Below are positions 1 to 11,364 of a stretch of DNA of 64,000 bases, piece after piece (position 1 is the first letter of the stretch; the number at the start of each line of letters is the position of its first letter). The stretch spans positions 17,541,531-17,605,530 of the forward strand of contig NC_063443.1 in the NCBI RefSeq assembly GCF_020379485.1, read 5' to 3'. The position numbers were made by a program, and so were the translations under genes. This DNA is from Brassica napus. Taxonomy: Eukaryota > Streptophyta > Magnoliopsida > Brassicales > Brassicaceae. The notes below the pieces were generated by a model. It saw only the letters and a program-made list of their open reading frames with translations. It was not told the DNA's origin and searched no databases.

Positions 1-674
1 TTTATTTGCATAAGACAAAATTACTGTTTATGAACTTTTTGGTGAATGACAAATGAGATTTCCTAAACTAAAATATGTGACCATATTCAATTAAAATATG
101 TATCTACTATCTATGAAAGATAATGAAGTATTTTAAACTAATTAATATTTAGCAGATCTTCTAATTATCAGAGTCAGTCACGGCGCACTATCACATGAAA
201 GTTACTTGTCTGAAAAATACATTGACAAGACCATAAATCAGATGAGAAGCTTCATATGGCATGATAAGAAAGACATGACTCACATCTGTCGACGGTACTC
301 TATCATATATCCTATTGATTAGCCTCAATGGGCCGTCCACGATTACATTTTCCCAATTTTATTGTTACAAATGCTACTTTTGAAAAATCAATGGAAACGA
401 TGGCACAAAAAAAGCCAAGACCCTGAAAATCCCCCAAAATCAACGAATCAGGCGTCAAAAACAAACATTAAAGAGAGACGTTCAAAGCGTTTTCTATGTT
501 TTGTTCCATTGATCTCACATTCATATATACATTGGACTCTAGGAAAAGTATTACATTATTCTCACCACACAGCTATCATGATAATCGCAAAACAAGCCAA
601 AAAAAAAAAAAGACACACTGAGATCTTGACTTTCCCATAGAAACATGCAATGACGTGATCATTTGTGGTGCCGA
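1..674. other. Left-edge intergenic sequence, 3' flank of SCPL gene
   Basis: AT-rich sequence with no supported gene. A 92-codon open frame at 362-640 has low-complexity basic composition, an A-run and no recognisable motif, so it is not called. The right part is presumably the 3' UTR of the minus-strand carboxypeptidase gene. Confidence 0.5.
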
Positions 675-3182
675 TTAGAAACGAGAAGAAGGCAATGGGA
701 GGGAAGCGAGAAAGTGTGAGAATAAGGTGAGGGATTGCGCCGGAGCAAAGAGCGGAACCTGATGACCAGCGCCTCTCACGGTGACAAAAGTTAGTCCTCC
801 TGCGTAAGTCTCAACCCATCCAGCCACTTCACTCTTGTGGAACCATGACCTCCACGGTGACTCCACCTTAAGTCTCATCTTCCTTAAGCTATAACGCGTA
901 GATGTTACTGGAAGTCTCCCATCCGTATCTCCGCTATAACCAAAAGAACCAGTCCTATTAAAACTAATTACCAATAATTTATTGTAACTAGCTATATTTC
1001 TTTCTATATAACTTATAAAATGTTTTTATAACGTAATACCTATAGATCCAAATGCGGAGGCCACCCTTCAAGAGCTTTTGGATGATGGGAATCACGGTGG
1101 TCGGAGCTTCAGTCCATTTTATCACCGAACTAATTAAACCATGCACAAGGCGCACACATACTTAAAAACCAACCTCAAACATACTAACACTAACATAAAA
1201 AATATAAAAACAATTACTAACATTTTTTTTTTGAATTGAAAAATTACTAACATATTAATTTTGTAGTATGTAAGTAATTACTTATTACCAATTGATTGTA
1301 AGATCAAAATTGTGTATGATATATGAACTTGTAACACTGACCTGCAAGCTGTGTACGGGTAAGGTAAGTTTGTGACGTTTGCGTGAAGTGCGACCTGCAC
1401 ATCTTTCCTATTGAAATATTTCTCGGCATAGTGTGGTGTGCACGGGTCGTACGCGTAAGGTAACCTACCCCAGATATTCTGACCATTCAAAACCATTATA
1501 ATTTCATCAATGATTGATAGAAACTAATAAAATCAAATTATAAGAAGGTCAATGTTACGTACTTGTGAAGTGAGGAGATTATGATCAGACATAACACGCG
1601 TATGGTTTTTAGAAGATGGCGAGGAGGAGAAGCAAACGGGAGTGTAGATGCTGTATATATTGATCGCAGCGTAAGCTGTAAACGCTGTGAAACTTTTGTT
1701 GCATTGTGCCGTTAGTTTATCTCCAAAACGGCACGAGTCGTGAATGAGTTTATGAACCTCGTCCGATATCAAGGCGTGGCTCCACGCGTAGTCAACTATT
1801 CCTGCAGCGTCGGTCGCTTCATTGATCACTGGGTTTCCAATCTGCAGCGATCAACAACCAAAGTCCATTTACGGTTTGGTTTTCTTTGAAGTTCATTTCA
1901 TTCTATGTTTACTTGTATATCAAGAAACGTTGTTTTCTTGTCACGAAACCGTTGTCCGTATACATGAGGCCTTACCATGATTCCCTTGAGATTGATGCGA
2001 GAATCTCTTGTAACCTTCTTGTTCCTGTCGTGAATGACCTCCGCAAGCTGAGGAACATAGTGACCTAAGAAAAAAAAATCGCTATGTAGTCGTGTATATT
2101 ATTTTCTGTTTATTTATATAAAGAGAGATCTTTTATAAAATAAAAAACTCTCCTTGAAAATCCTTCAAAACCAAACTAAATTTCAGACTTTTGATTCTTT
2201 TAAACAAGTGTTTTATTTGTATATTATAAATGAGTATTTTACCTGCATAACTCTCTCCGGTGATGTAAAACTCGTTTGAACGAAACTCGGGGAATTTCTT
2301 GAACCAGTTGATCAAAAACACAAGAGAATCCTCTGCAGTAACTTGATCTCCTAGGTTTTGAAGATCAGTTGAGTTATTGCTGTACGAAAACCCAACGCCT
2401 ACCGGTGCTTCCAAGAACAAGATATTGGCCTCTGCACAAACATTGATTTATTAAAATGTATACATACATGTATTCATTATCTTCAAATGGTAATTTCATT
2501 ATGGTAATGTTCGTTGTACCTTTGTTCCAAGAGAATTCATTGAAGGTGAGGTTGCCACCTTTGGTATGGACCAGAAACGGGCCTAGTTCTTGCGCAGCAC
2601 CAGTGGCGATCGCTGAGCAACCAGGTCCTGTGCAAACATCTCAAAAAGTACCAATCAACAATTTAAATCGTTAAAATATATGAAGAACCTTATATTTTGT
2701 TAAAATATTATTGTTTCTATAACTTCTATAGAAAAAGGGTGTAAGATGATTCAAATTTTTGAGTCTTTTGTCGTCTTCTTATTTGTAAAAGATAATATAA
2801 ATCAGATAGTTATTTGTTGAAAAGCGTGACTAGGGAGCTTTTGACCAAATGATGGTAGGAATTTTGAAATTTACGATAAATATAATCTATTACAAATATC
2901 AAATATGTGACGAGACACATACGTACATATGTAGAGAGGAGACTGACCTCCGTTGAGCCAGAGGACTAGAGGACGGCGAGCGGTGTTTTGCTGAGCTTCG
3001 AAGAACCAGTAGAAAAGTGACTTCTGCTTCTGTCGAGGCCCGAGATTCACGTACCCGGAGTAATGTCTGAAGTTAACCGGTGGTTGACCCGGTAAACCGG
3101 TAACCAGGTCATCCTCCTTATTACCACAGGCTATCACCGGCAACACCAGAACGCACAGCAGCCAGAGTGCGTTCTTCTCCAT
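675..3182 (-). CDS. SCPL35: Serine carboxypeptidase-like protein (SCPL35 type)
   Basis: Secreted or vacuolar serine carboxypeptidase (peptidase family S10), which removes C-terminal residues or, in some relatives, acts as an acyltransferase. Eight exons on the minus strand: 3182-2948, 2627-2520, 2431-2243, 2064-1976, 1841-1563, 1478-1342, 1129-1040 and 933-675. All junctions are GT-AG and the sum gives 461 residues in frame, close to the ~480 of the Arabidopsis relatives. The N-terminus ([20 protein letters not shown]) is a signal peptide. The substrate-binding motif LWLNGGPGCS spans exons 1-2. The catalytic triad is complete: Ser in GESYAG (exon 3), Asp in [10 protein letters not shown] (exons 7-8) and His in GAGHQVP (exon 8). 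The pattern ...[14 protein letters not shown] and the last-exon PVTSTRYS match SCPL33-35. Assignment to SCPL35 rather than its duplicate SCPL34 rests on the neighbouring genes. The gene looks intact. Confidence 0.93.
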
Positions 3183-3360
3183 CGTTAAACGCTCTCGCCT
3201 CTTTGTTTACAAATCTGCTAAACATAAGAATTAATATTTGAGGCCAAACGCCTTTTTTTATAATGTGGTGATGATATGACCTTAGTCACCACGATAATTC
3301 TTTTTCATATCGACACATCACGAACGTCGCGGTTGCGATACTTACAAAATGTAATTAAGA
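3183..3360. promoter_or_regulatory. Upstream region of the SCPL gene
   Basis: 5' flank of the minus-strand carboxypeptidase gene, AT-rich. No clear TATA box or other motif was picked out. The hAT-like element begins about 180 bp upstream of the start codon. Confidence 0.35.
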
Positions 3361-3990
3361 GCTTGATTGGTTTTCCCGCTATCACCCGCAAACGCAGCTT
3401 TTGCGATTGGTAGCGGTTGACAGCGTTTCGAAACAATCATACAAACCGCTACAAATCGCTTCAAATCGCTCCAAACCGCTCCGAACCTCTTAAAATCAAA
3501 AGCTGGTTCCAGCTAGCGTTTGCGGTTGCGGGCGGTTGCGGGAGGATAATTTTTTTTTCTTTTTTAAAAAAAAATCATATAAATACAAAAATAAAAATAA
3601 AAATAAAATTTTTAAAATGGAATTATAAAAATACTAAAATATATCTATTATATTTTAATTAATATTATAAAATTTTAAAATAAAAATATTTTCTATAATT
3701 TAAAAATTTTAAAACTATAACTTTGAAAATATAATTTACATATTTATTATAATATTATGATTTTTGATATTTTTATAATTATATAAAATGTAAATATTGT
3801 TAATTTATTATTTAACTGCTGCTGTATTTGGTAGTTAACCAGTCATAAGTATCCCGCAAACGCACCAATTTCTAACCGCAGAACCAGTCGTACAAATCTC
3901 TTAAAACCGCTAGAAACCGCAACCACCCGCATCCGCAAACGCCCGCAGCCGCAACCGCAACCGCTGCGTTTGAACCAGTCAGACCAATTG
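3361..3990. mobile_element. hAT-like non-autonomous element (MITE)
   Basis: An AT-rich core of about 280 bp lies between two GC-rich flanks packed with short motifs of the type accgc, cgcaaacgc and gcggttgcggg. The left flank contains tttgcggttgcgggcggtt near 3520-3540; the right flank (3850-3980) contains its reverse complement as repeated accgcaacc and cccgcaaccgc units. The outer edges read TTGATTGGTT on the left and ACCAATTGGTT on the right, consistent with degenerate terminal inverted repeats. Such subterminal motif arrays are typical of hAT transposase binding sites. No coding capacity. The 8 bp target duplication could not be fixed, so borders are approximate and the superfamily is an inference. 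Confidence 0.55.
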
Positions 3991-5547
3991 GTTGGTGTTT
4001 GCTGTTGTTATTTGAACTTTCTGAATAGATCTTTCAATGATCGGCGTTTTCATACTTTTCTCCCCTTTGTCTGTCTTTTTGTCTTGTATAGATACTTTAT
4101 TTTTATTTTTTAGTCCATGTTCGTTGTTACATCTTTCTCATTTACTAGTGGTATTCCGGCGCTACGCGCCGGGTTTGTATGTTTTATTTTTATTGAGTTG
4201 AAAATTATTTTTTGATATATTTGATAGTGGTTTGTGAAAATAGTGTATTATTTTGTTTTGTACTTGCTTAGGACAACCTGAATAACAGCATGAGTGGTTT
4301 TTATAAATTAATGAATAAGTGGTTTCATAGATTAATATTTTTTGCCACTAAAAAGAAGACATGTGAAGAAGTAACCTCAGAAACGTCTTTTTTTTTAAGA
4401 ATCGTTTTTTTTCTCTTCTATTTTCCTTTAGGCTTTCTCTTTCTTATTTCTAATTTTTTTGTTTTTTGATCTGGTTAGAAATGATGCAAGTGACTTCTGT
4501 TCTGTTGCACTTGCTCATACCCGGTTATCTTGAGTGCTTTTGGTTAAAATCGTTGATTGATGGTTCCATGATATTACCAACGTTGTCTGCTCCTCGACGA
4601 TTGATCTGCACATGCAATAATATTTCTTTGGATTTGTTTATGGAGTTTTTTATTGATTTATAATGAATGATTTGAAATCCATTTTTGAAGATATATAATG
4701 GTTATGTGGAAGAAGCATAGTGATATTGAGTTGGTATTATACACCCGTGAATACTTATGCTAAAAAATTTCTTATAAATAATATTTAATTTGTAAATTCT
4801 TTATTATTTGTTAAAATGGACTAATATTGGACCTAAAAACAATATTGATGTAAATTCAGCTCATTATGGTAGAATATTTAGTTGTTAAACATTTTAAAAT
4901 TGTTCGAAAAAATTTCATTTATACTTTGAGAGTAATAGATGTTTTAAATATATATAAATTTAATTTTGTTAAATTAAAAGTTTAAGCTGAAATATTGTTC
5001 AAGACAACAATTTATAATAAAATGATAGACTTTTTTTAATGAAAATATATGATAGGCTTTTACAATTAATCAACATAATAACCTAATTTCATTAAATTGA
5101 TGACATATTCATAATTTCATACATGTCGGTTTGTTTTATAATTTTATCTATATCTCTATTAAAATTTAGAATAGTGTTCATTATTTTAATGCGTGGAAAC
5201 ACATGCTTTGTTCACATTGATCAAATAATTTAAAAGTATATAATACAATTTAATTGAACTGGGAGGAGACAAAGCTAACACCAATATATATCTAATACAT
5301 CGGAGCCAAAGTCAATGACATGATTACTCAAAATGGTTACATGGCGATTAGATTCTTTTCGAGTCAAACCGAAACAAAATCTCCTCTCATTTTATTATCT
5401 CTTTTGAGGACAGAGGAGGAGAAACAAAGAAAATGAAAAACAAAGAGTGAGCATCATTAGCTGAAAGGTTCAATGAATTAGAAGTAGAGCTAGAGCATAG
5501 AGGGAGATGTAAACTGTTGGAATGGAGAGAAGCTTATCCTTCATTGA

Positions 5548-6386
5548 TCAATCAATTATACTGAGAACCGCCTCAGCAGAAGAGGAAGTTTGTCTGAAAA
5601 TCTTGCAGTTACGTTCTCTCCATATATTATACATGATGAGTTGCAGTAGCAGCTTGAAGATGTTTGCACTGTCCGGTGTTAAGTCATGCAGTCCACCGAG
5701 TCCAAGAAGTCTGATGGGCCAATGTCTAGCTGGTTCCCCGTGAATATGTTCCACAATCCAACTGCGAAAGCGTAGTGGAAGAAGAGATGTCCATGAGACT
5801 CTGTACCATTCGTACATAGAACACAGCTTGCAAGGACAGTCAAACCCCAAGACAACAGCCTATTTCTAGAAGGGAGTCTAGATGACATAGCAATCCAAGT
5901 AACAAAAGAACATCCTGGAATTTCTTGCTTGAACCAAACCGTAGTATGGCAAGAAACAACAGGTGCAGGTTGTCTAAGCCGTTCCTATGTCACTTTGGAG
6001 GAGATCAATCTATTTAAAAAAATTCAAGCAGGACCTCACCACAAATACACATCATCGCATAAGAATTTTATGGATGTTGTGTAGAAGAAATACCAACCAT
6101 TGGAGTTTCTGCATTAAGAAAACGTACGGGAGGAAAGTAATAATTTCCAAGACGTGTTGCTACTGAAAAAGTTGCATTCCACTGTATGCGAAGTTGTTGA
6201 TCCCGCAGGACCCAAGAGATCCCCAATATGCCCTAACTCAGTCAAGTAATCGTACCAGAAGGAAGCTGTTCGACCATTACCGATTCCGCACCTAAAGAAC
6301 ACGTGTAGTGACTGTTTTAGCTGCAACATTCCTCCAAATCCTGCATTTATTTGATATATAAGCTTTGTTACAACTAACATAACCAA
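5548..6386 (-). pseudogene. LINE reverse-transcriptase ORF fragment (zf-RVT region)
   Basis: Broken remnant of the C-terminal part of a plant non-LTR retrotransposon ORF2. From 6386 the minus strand encodes ...FRCGIGNGRTASFWYDYL, the conserved lead-in to the zf-RVT domain. After a damaged stretch, about 5985-5680 encodes VSCHTTVWFKQEIPGCSF, then RLPSRNRLLSWGLTV and VLCTNGTESHGHLFFHYAFA, the zinc-binding core. A frameshift then leads into 5850-5548, ending with LLLQLIMYNIWRERNCKIF, the usual tail of these ORFs. Stops and frame changes show it is dead. It lies inside the Helitron, either captured or nested. Confidence 0.8.
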
Positions 6387-6539
6387 AACAAATGAAAAAG
6401 ACAGCTTTGGACATTGTTAAACATATATATGTTTTAAAAAACTGAATGAAAGATACTGACCTTGGAGAAATCGAGAGATGAATTCTTTCTTTTCTTTCTC
6501 CACCATTTCCAGTTCAAGTCTCATGAGTCATGACTTTCA

Positions 6540-7625
6540 CAAACTGTATATTTGAGCCCAACTCCCTTTAATCCAGGTGGACATTTGCAGCCTTTTGAAT
6601 GATCATACTGAACAGCAGCAACAACTACAGAAATAAAATAAAAGGTAAGAATCAATCATTTTTTTTTTTGAAAAAGAGGTAAGAATTAATCATTGTAAGT
6701 CAGATATATAGAAAGAGAGGGAATGTTTAAACAGAGGAGGGGAAGTTAGTTAGTTTTGAGATATGCCATATTACACAGCAAGCCGAATATGTTCTTCCCA
6801 TTTGAGTATGTTTCCAGAATCCTCCATTGTTTATACATGTGAAAAAATATCATTACGGTAATTATAACATACTTTTGAGCATTATTTTTTACCTTCACCC
6901 AAAACTTGACACCTTGAACAACAGGACATTGACATACTCTTCCTCTGAAAGTGGCCTGCAATAAAGAGACTCCTTTTTACTGTAACATATACGTAGATAT
7001 ATATATAACATAACTCTAACAAAACAATAAAAATTATTTTAAGATCTTACACACCCTGCAAGCTGTAATGTTGATAGTCTTATCCTCCCAACACCCTCCA
7101 TTGTTTTGCAAACACTCGTTGGTTTCTATGTCTGCCTGCGCAATCACAGAACCATACGTTAAAATTAGTGTTTATCAAATAGAGATATGTATAGGAAGGA
7201 TAGAGAGGACCTTTGTTTAAGCATATGTGTGGCTCAGTCGTCTCGCTAAACCCTGAGCAAAGGTCCTTAAGCACCACCGATCTCTCCAACAGAACATCCT
7301 TGCTTCTCTCACCTCTGGGTTGTTTGTTGTTTATCATAATAGTTGGTAATATTGTCACATCTCCTCGCGAGCCTTTCCCAACCTTAAACAAAATTAGCAA
7401 TCAATAGTTAGAAGCCTTACATTTGTGGAAAAAAAGGGAGAAAAAGATAGAGAGCTCACTTGTGCTTCTTGTTCACCTCTGAACACGTGATTCTCAGTAT
7501 TTGAAAAAGAAGCAAGCCTGCCGCAAATCCTGATCGATCATGTCTCTCCCGTTGTATCAGGAGCACAGTACCTTCCTCCGTTGATGCACTGTGATTTGCA
7601 TTGCCTGCTTGCCAAAAACGATTCC
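6540..7625 (-). pseudogene. Captured vacuolar sorting receptor (VSR) exon fragments
   Basis: Minus-strand pieces in the order of a VSR gene. 7620-7540: SRQCKSQCINGGRYCAPD with a frame break after it. About 7505-7460: NTENHVFRGEQEAQ. 7400-7210: [20 protein letters not shown], then the [20 protein letters not shown] segment, with a short insertion after the RG motif. 7135-7055: [20 protein letters not shown] and TACR. 6960-6890: TFRGRVCQCPVVQGVKF. 6625-6545: HSKGCKCPPGLKG. Most introns are kept, so genomic DNA was captured. VSRs sort storage and lytic proteins to the vacuole; this copy lacks the start, the N-terminal PA domain, the transmembrane and cytosolic tail and has internal damage, so it cannot make a receptor. 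Its strand matches that of the Helitron. Confidence 0.85.
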
Positions 7626-8345
7626 TTTCACATTTATTGGCCAGAAAGAGAAGTTGAACGACAGAGGATGCTAAGAGTTGAGAAAAGACTTCATTGTCTT
7701 TGCAGTAAGAGATGAGCGAAAACGGAAACGTCAGATTGAAGAGGCGTGACTATGGAACCCTAATCTTAATCACAAAAAAGCAGTATAACCGAACATACCA
7801 AAATGATTGAACCGAGATGGAGATTCGAAAAGCATGATTTTGTCATCGTGATCGGAGGTAACAGGGGATTTTCCATTCGGTTTGATCGCCATAGAGTAAG
7901 GAGAGAAGTTTGAGATTTGGTTTCCACTCAAAAGAGATGAACAGTTTATAAAGGAGCAGGAAAAAAGCAAACCGAAACGAACTCATAAAGGATCAATTGA
8001 TGGATGGAGATGTCGTGGGGTATTGATTGTAGAGATGTGGATCGAAAATTCTGTTACGATGAAGAACAAAGGGTGAAGACGAAGAGATGCAGGCGCGGAG
8101 CATCGAGGTTTCCGCCTCGGGTGGTTTTTTTTTTTTAATAAACTGAGACCAAGCCCAATAAACCAAACGAAGCCCAGAAACCCAAAGCATTTGATTTTGT
8201 GTTTGGTTTTGTCCGCGACCCAGAAACCCAATAAAAAAAAATCGATGTCCTACGTGGATTAATCAAATGTTATGATTGGGTGAATATAATTGCCTACGTG
8301 GATAGGCTTAAAACACACTATTTGTTCCTTTTAGTATAGAGTAGA

Positions 8346-9587
8346 TTCACTTCTCGTTTAAATTTCTTGAAAGATTTCACATTGAATCTCGCAGCAATTT
8401 GTGTTACTACTATTTCAAATATCAACAATCTTTTGAGCCCAAAAGTATTAAGAGACCCACACACGTTTTAAACCCAAAATGGGATGAAATGGGTCTCCAA
8501 ATATGTACAGGTGAATAATGAATGATACAAAAAGCAAAATCTCCACATATTTTATTGGATAACATTGGATGGGTCATCGAGAAAAAGCTAAATGAAGAAG
8601 TCCGAGGGAGAAGTTAGAAACGTGGACACTACGATACTTATTTTTCTTCTTTTGAACTTTACTTTGGTTTTATTAATATTATCTTTGTGTTTCATTAAAT
8701 TAATCCATTTTATCAAGATGAATCTTTCGTCCTAATCTATCTACAGTCTTGAATAATGTGGTTCGTTATTGTATACACGGTTTTGTTCATACGTCTGAAT
8801 TCATGATGTAATTGGACACGTCTGCTTTCTCACTGTTTTTGAATATTCCAATCTATACCGCCTTACGGCCTTAATTAGGACATGTGATTGACCGTATAAT
8901 GCATTTTCCAACAAAAAATCTAGTTTAACATTTATAATCTTATCTTGTAAAAATATCTTTTACTGTCAGCTATTTTCATTAAGCTACATCGATCTGTCAG
9001 AATAATATTAGTTCTTTCTACTGGGAGAGTGGGGGTATATAATCTTAAGTTTAGAATACAAATATCAAAAGTGGGAACAAATTCTCTATTTCTTGCTTAA
9101 TCATGTTTCTCGTTGGATAAAGACATTACTAGTATTTCCCCTTTTGGTTCAATAATATGTTCTTAATTTATTTTCTTTTAAACGTAACTATAATTAATTT
9201 TTGCTTGTATTTTTCACTTTTAATTTATCTGTTTCCTCTGAAAAATAATCCATAACAATTTTCTTTTGTGATATTTGTACACCCCACTTTACTTTTTTTT
9301 TTTAAATGAAATGTTAAATTTATTCAAGAAAAAAACTCCTTTTGCACAATATAATGTATGTTAAGCCAAAAGTTACACTAATATACACTTCAATTCACTT
9401 TACGATAATAAATATCCATCCAAATTTTGGTAGTAATAAAGTACGTTACCGTGATTCGAAACTGTGTCAATACTAATAACATTATTTTAATCAAAATAAA
9501 AAAAAAGGATAAAACCCAACCGCTCCGAGCGATATTTCAAAGTCTTCGCACGAATGCACAGTTTCTCTTTCATTCAATTCGACTTCA
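8346..9587. other. Intergenic region, 5' flank of TM-protein gene
   Basis: AT-rich sequence between the Helitron end and the next gene. No gene, RNA or clear repeat was recognised. The last ~100 bases (about 9490-9587) are less AT-rich and are probably the 5' UTR. Confidence 0.4.
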
Positions 9588-10574
9588 ATGGCGAAAACCG
9601 ATAAGAGATCCCGAGAAAGAAACGGGCCTTCTTCGTATTTTCTAGGATGTTTTGGATTTTCCCGTAAAATATACTCCGACAAGGGGATGGTTGAGACGGA
9701 CAAGGGTGGTGAGATGAATACGAAGATGAAGAAGAAGAATAAGAAGCCAAGTCGGTGGCTTCTATGTTCTAAGTTTCGCTCGAAGAACAGAGAGATCAAA
9801 CCGGCGCCCATCGAGGAAACGGAGAAACAGACTTTGAGTGTGGAACATGAAACTGATAAGAAGAAACTTGTCCCGCTGATAAGTCGTACGGCTGATGATA
9901 AGACCGCCTTGAATCATGAAACAAGAGAGGTATCTTTCATAGAATCTCAAAAGACTTCTTCACGTTTTGTTTTTTTTTTTGGTCGTAAATCATTTTCAGA
10001 CAATTAAACTTCTTTGATGTCTAGTTTGATTTTTGTACCTATGATTTTTGAAACGTAAAAACATTTGGGAATCTTCTGATGCGACACAAAATCGTTTTAT
10101 GATTTGAATCCAAATTTTTTATTTTTTTTTAAGTTTATTCTTGTTATTCAGACAAAACCGAAGGACTTACAAGTCGTAACTACCGACCGATCAAAACCCA
10201 CTGAGCCTTCCTCCAGAAGAGACACGTGTCCTGAACGTATATCCAACTCAACCCGTTACGGGAAACTCGACATGAAACCGTCTCGGGAGAAAAACGGGCC
10301 ACGGGTCGAAAAGTTTGACCCGGTGATTGGTATTTCAGTCATTGTATTGACGCTGGTGATTATGCTAGTTTGGGGTCGGCTCTGTGCGATTCTATGTACA
10401 TCCGCTTGGTGTTACTTTCTGCCTCGTCTTAGAGACGCAGCCGCGTTAGCAAAACGCAAACGCAGCGGTAGCGACGGTTCTTCGTGTGTGCCTGATTTGA
10501 ATTCAGAGTCGTATAAAAGAAAAGTCGTTATGGACGGGTTTCTTGGCCGGCAAAATCGCGTTTCATTGTCGTGA
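9588..10574 (+). CDS. Plant-specific single-pass membrane protein (At5g08240 type)
   Basis: Function unknown. Two exons, 9588-9929 and 10152-10574, joined by a GT-AG intron, give 254 residues in frame. The N-terminal half is highly basic and hydrophilic (MAKTDKRSRERNG..., KMKKKNKKPSRW). A hydrophobic segment near residues 172-205 (VIGISVIVLTLVIMLVWG followed by LCAILCTSAWCYFL) would span the membrane. The tail is again basic. The position between the carboxypeptidase and the PWWP gene matches At5g08240 (duplicate At5g23160), annotated in Arabidopsis simply as a transmembrane protein. The ATG at 9588 is the first in a less AT-rich leader. Confidence 0.75.
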
Positions 10575-11000
10575 CGATCTCTCTTTTTTTTTTAAATATG
10601 TTTCTATATTATAATGGGGTTGGTCAAATATTTTTTTTGTTTTCTTAAGCAAAACAGTGTATCCGTTTAATAACGATGATTGATCGATTGTGAATGGATA
10701 CATTAAGTGGATAGTATATTATCCGTGGTTTTTTGGAAGTCAATATTTAGCAGCCGTGGTCGTTACTCTAGAGTGTTCGTTGTACTCACTACACAAAATA
10801 ATTTTTATAAGTGTTTCTGTCACTTTTCTTCTTCTTATGTGTTATGTACTTAATGGTAATATATATATAGGAAACCCGATCAGAAAGTACAAGAGTTTGA
10901 TGTTGATGGGCGTCTTGCTTCATGTTGCTTCTTTCCTTTGTGTAATTTATCGATCTTGCCTAGGACCGTATAATCCCTTTAGCTTAGCTTGCAATTTTTT

Positions 11001-11031
11001 CATCGCCTGTTAACGTTGATAACAGGCGATG
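11001..11031. repeat. Perfect 12 bp inverted repeat with 7-base loop
   Basis: Arms CATCGCCTGTTA (11001-11012) and TAACAGGCGATG (11020-11031) are exact reverse complements separated by ACGTTGA. The GC content of the stem stands out from the surrounding AT-rich DNA, and a T-run precedes it and an A-run follows it. Role unknown; about 430 bp downstream of the TM-protein stop codon. Confidence 0.85.
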
Positions 11032-11364
11032 TCATAAAAAAAAGTTAATAGCTCCATGGAGATTATTTGCAATATTTATTATATTTATTTATAAGGATTT
11101 TATTTGCAATCATTTAGTGCACAAATAACGTTGTTTGGTTTTATATTTGTTATTGGGTTGCTGGTGCCCGCGTTTTCCCGTTCTTTGGGCAGATGTGAAT
11201 TTTGTGACAGTGACATAGCCAGCCAGACAGTATAAATATTTAATACATCGTGTGACCAAAGTCTCAGATATATATCACCGTTGATCTTTGCTGACTTTTC
11301 TGGTTCGTTTGCCTCAAATAATTCTCTAGATCTTGATCATGTTTGCAACAATAATCAGTTTAAG

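Larger units (their letters stand above)
4145..8345 (-). mobile_element. Non-autonomous Helitron with captured gene fragments
   Basis: Read on the minus strand, the element starts with TCTACTCTATACTAAAAGG (from 8345, preceded by A), a 5' end typical of Brassicaceae Helitrons. It ends with a GC hairpin (arms CCGGCGC 4156-4162 and GCGCCGG 4166-4172, loop of 3), then 7 bases, then CTAG (4145-4148) followed by T. A host A before the TC and a host T after the CTAG are as expected for insertion between A and T. Length is about 4.2 kb. No Rep/helicase ORF was seen, so it is non-autonomous. It carries exons of a vacuolar sorting receptor (about 6540-7620) and a LINE zf-RVT fragment (5548-6386). The alternative 5' start at 8340 lacks the flanking A. 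Confidence 0.75.

Noticed and set aside
362..640. 92-codon open frame near the left edge
   Set aside because: Low-complexity, A-rich, no domain, no splice context; typical chance frame in AT-rich DNA.
7770..8231. Open frames in the 5' part of the Helitron (with MAIKPNGKSPVTSDHDDKIM)
   Set aside because: Could be the first exon of another captured gene, but no second exon or certain family could be read, so no gene call was made.
10690..11013. 107-codon hydrophobic open frame downstream of the TM-protein gene
   Set aside because: It begins with GTG rather than ATG, has AT-driven hydrophobic composition and ends in the hairpin; no family resemblance.
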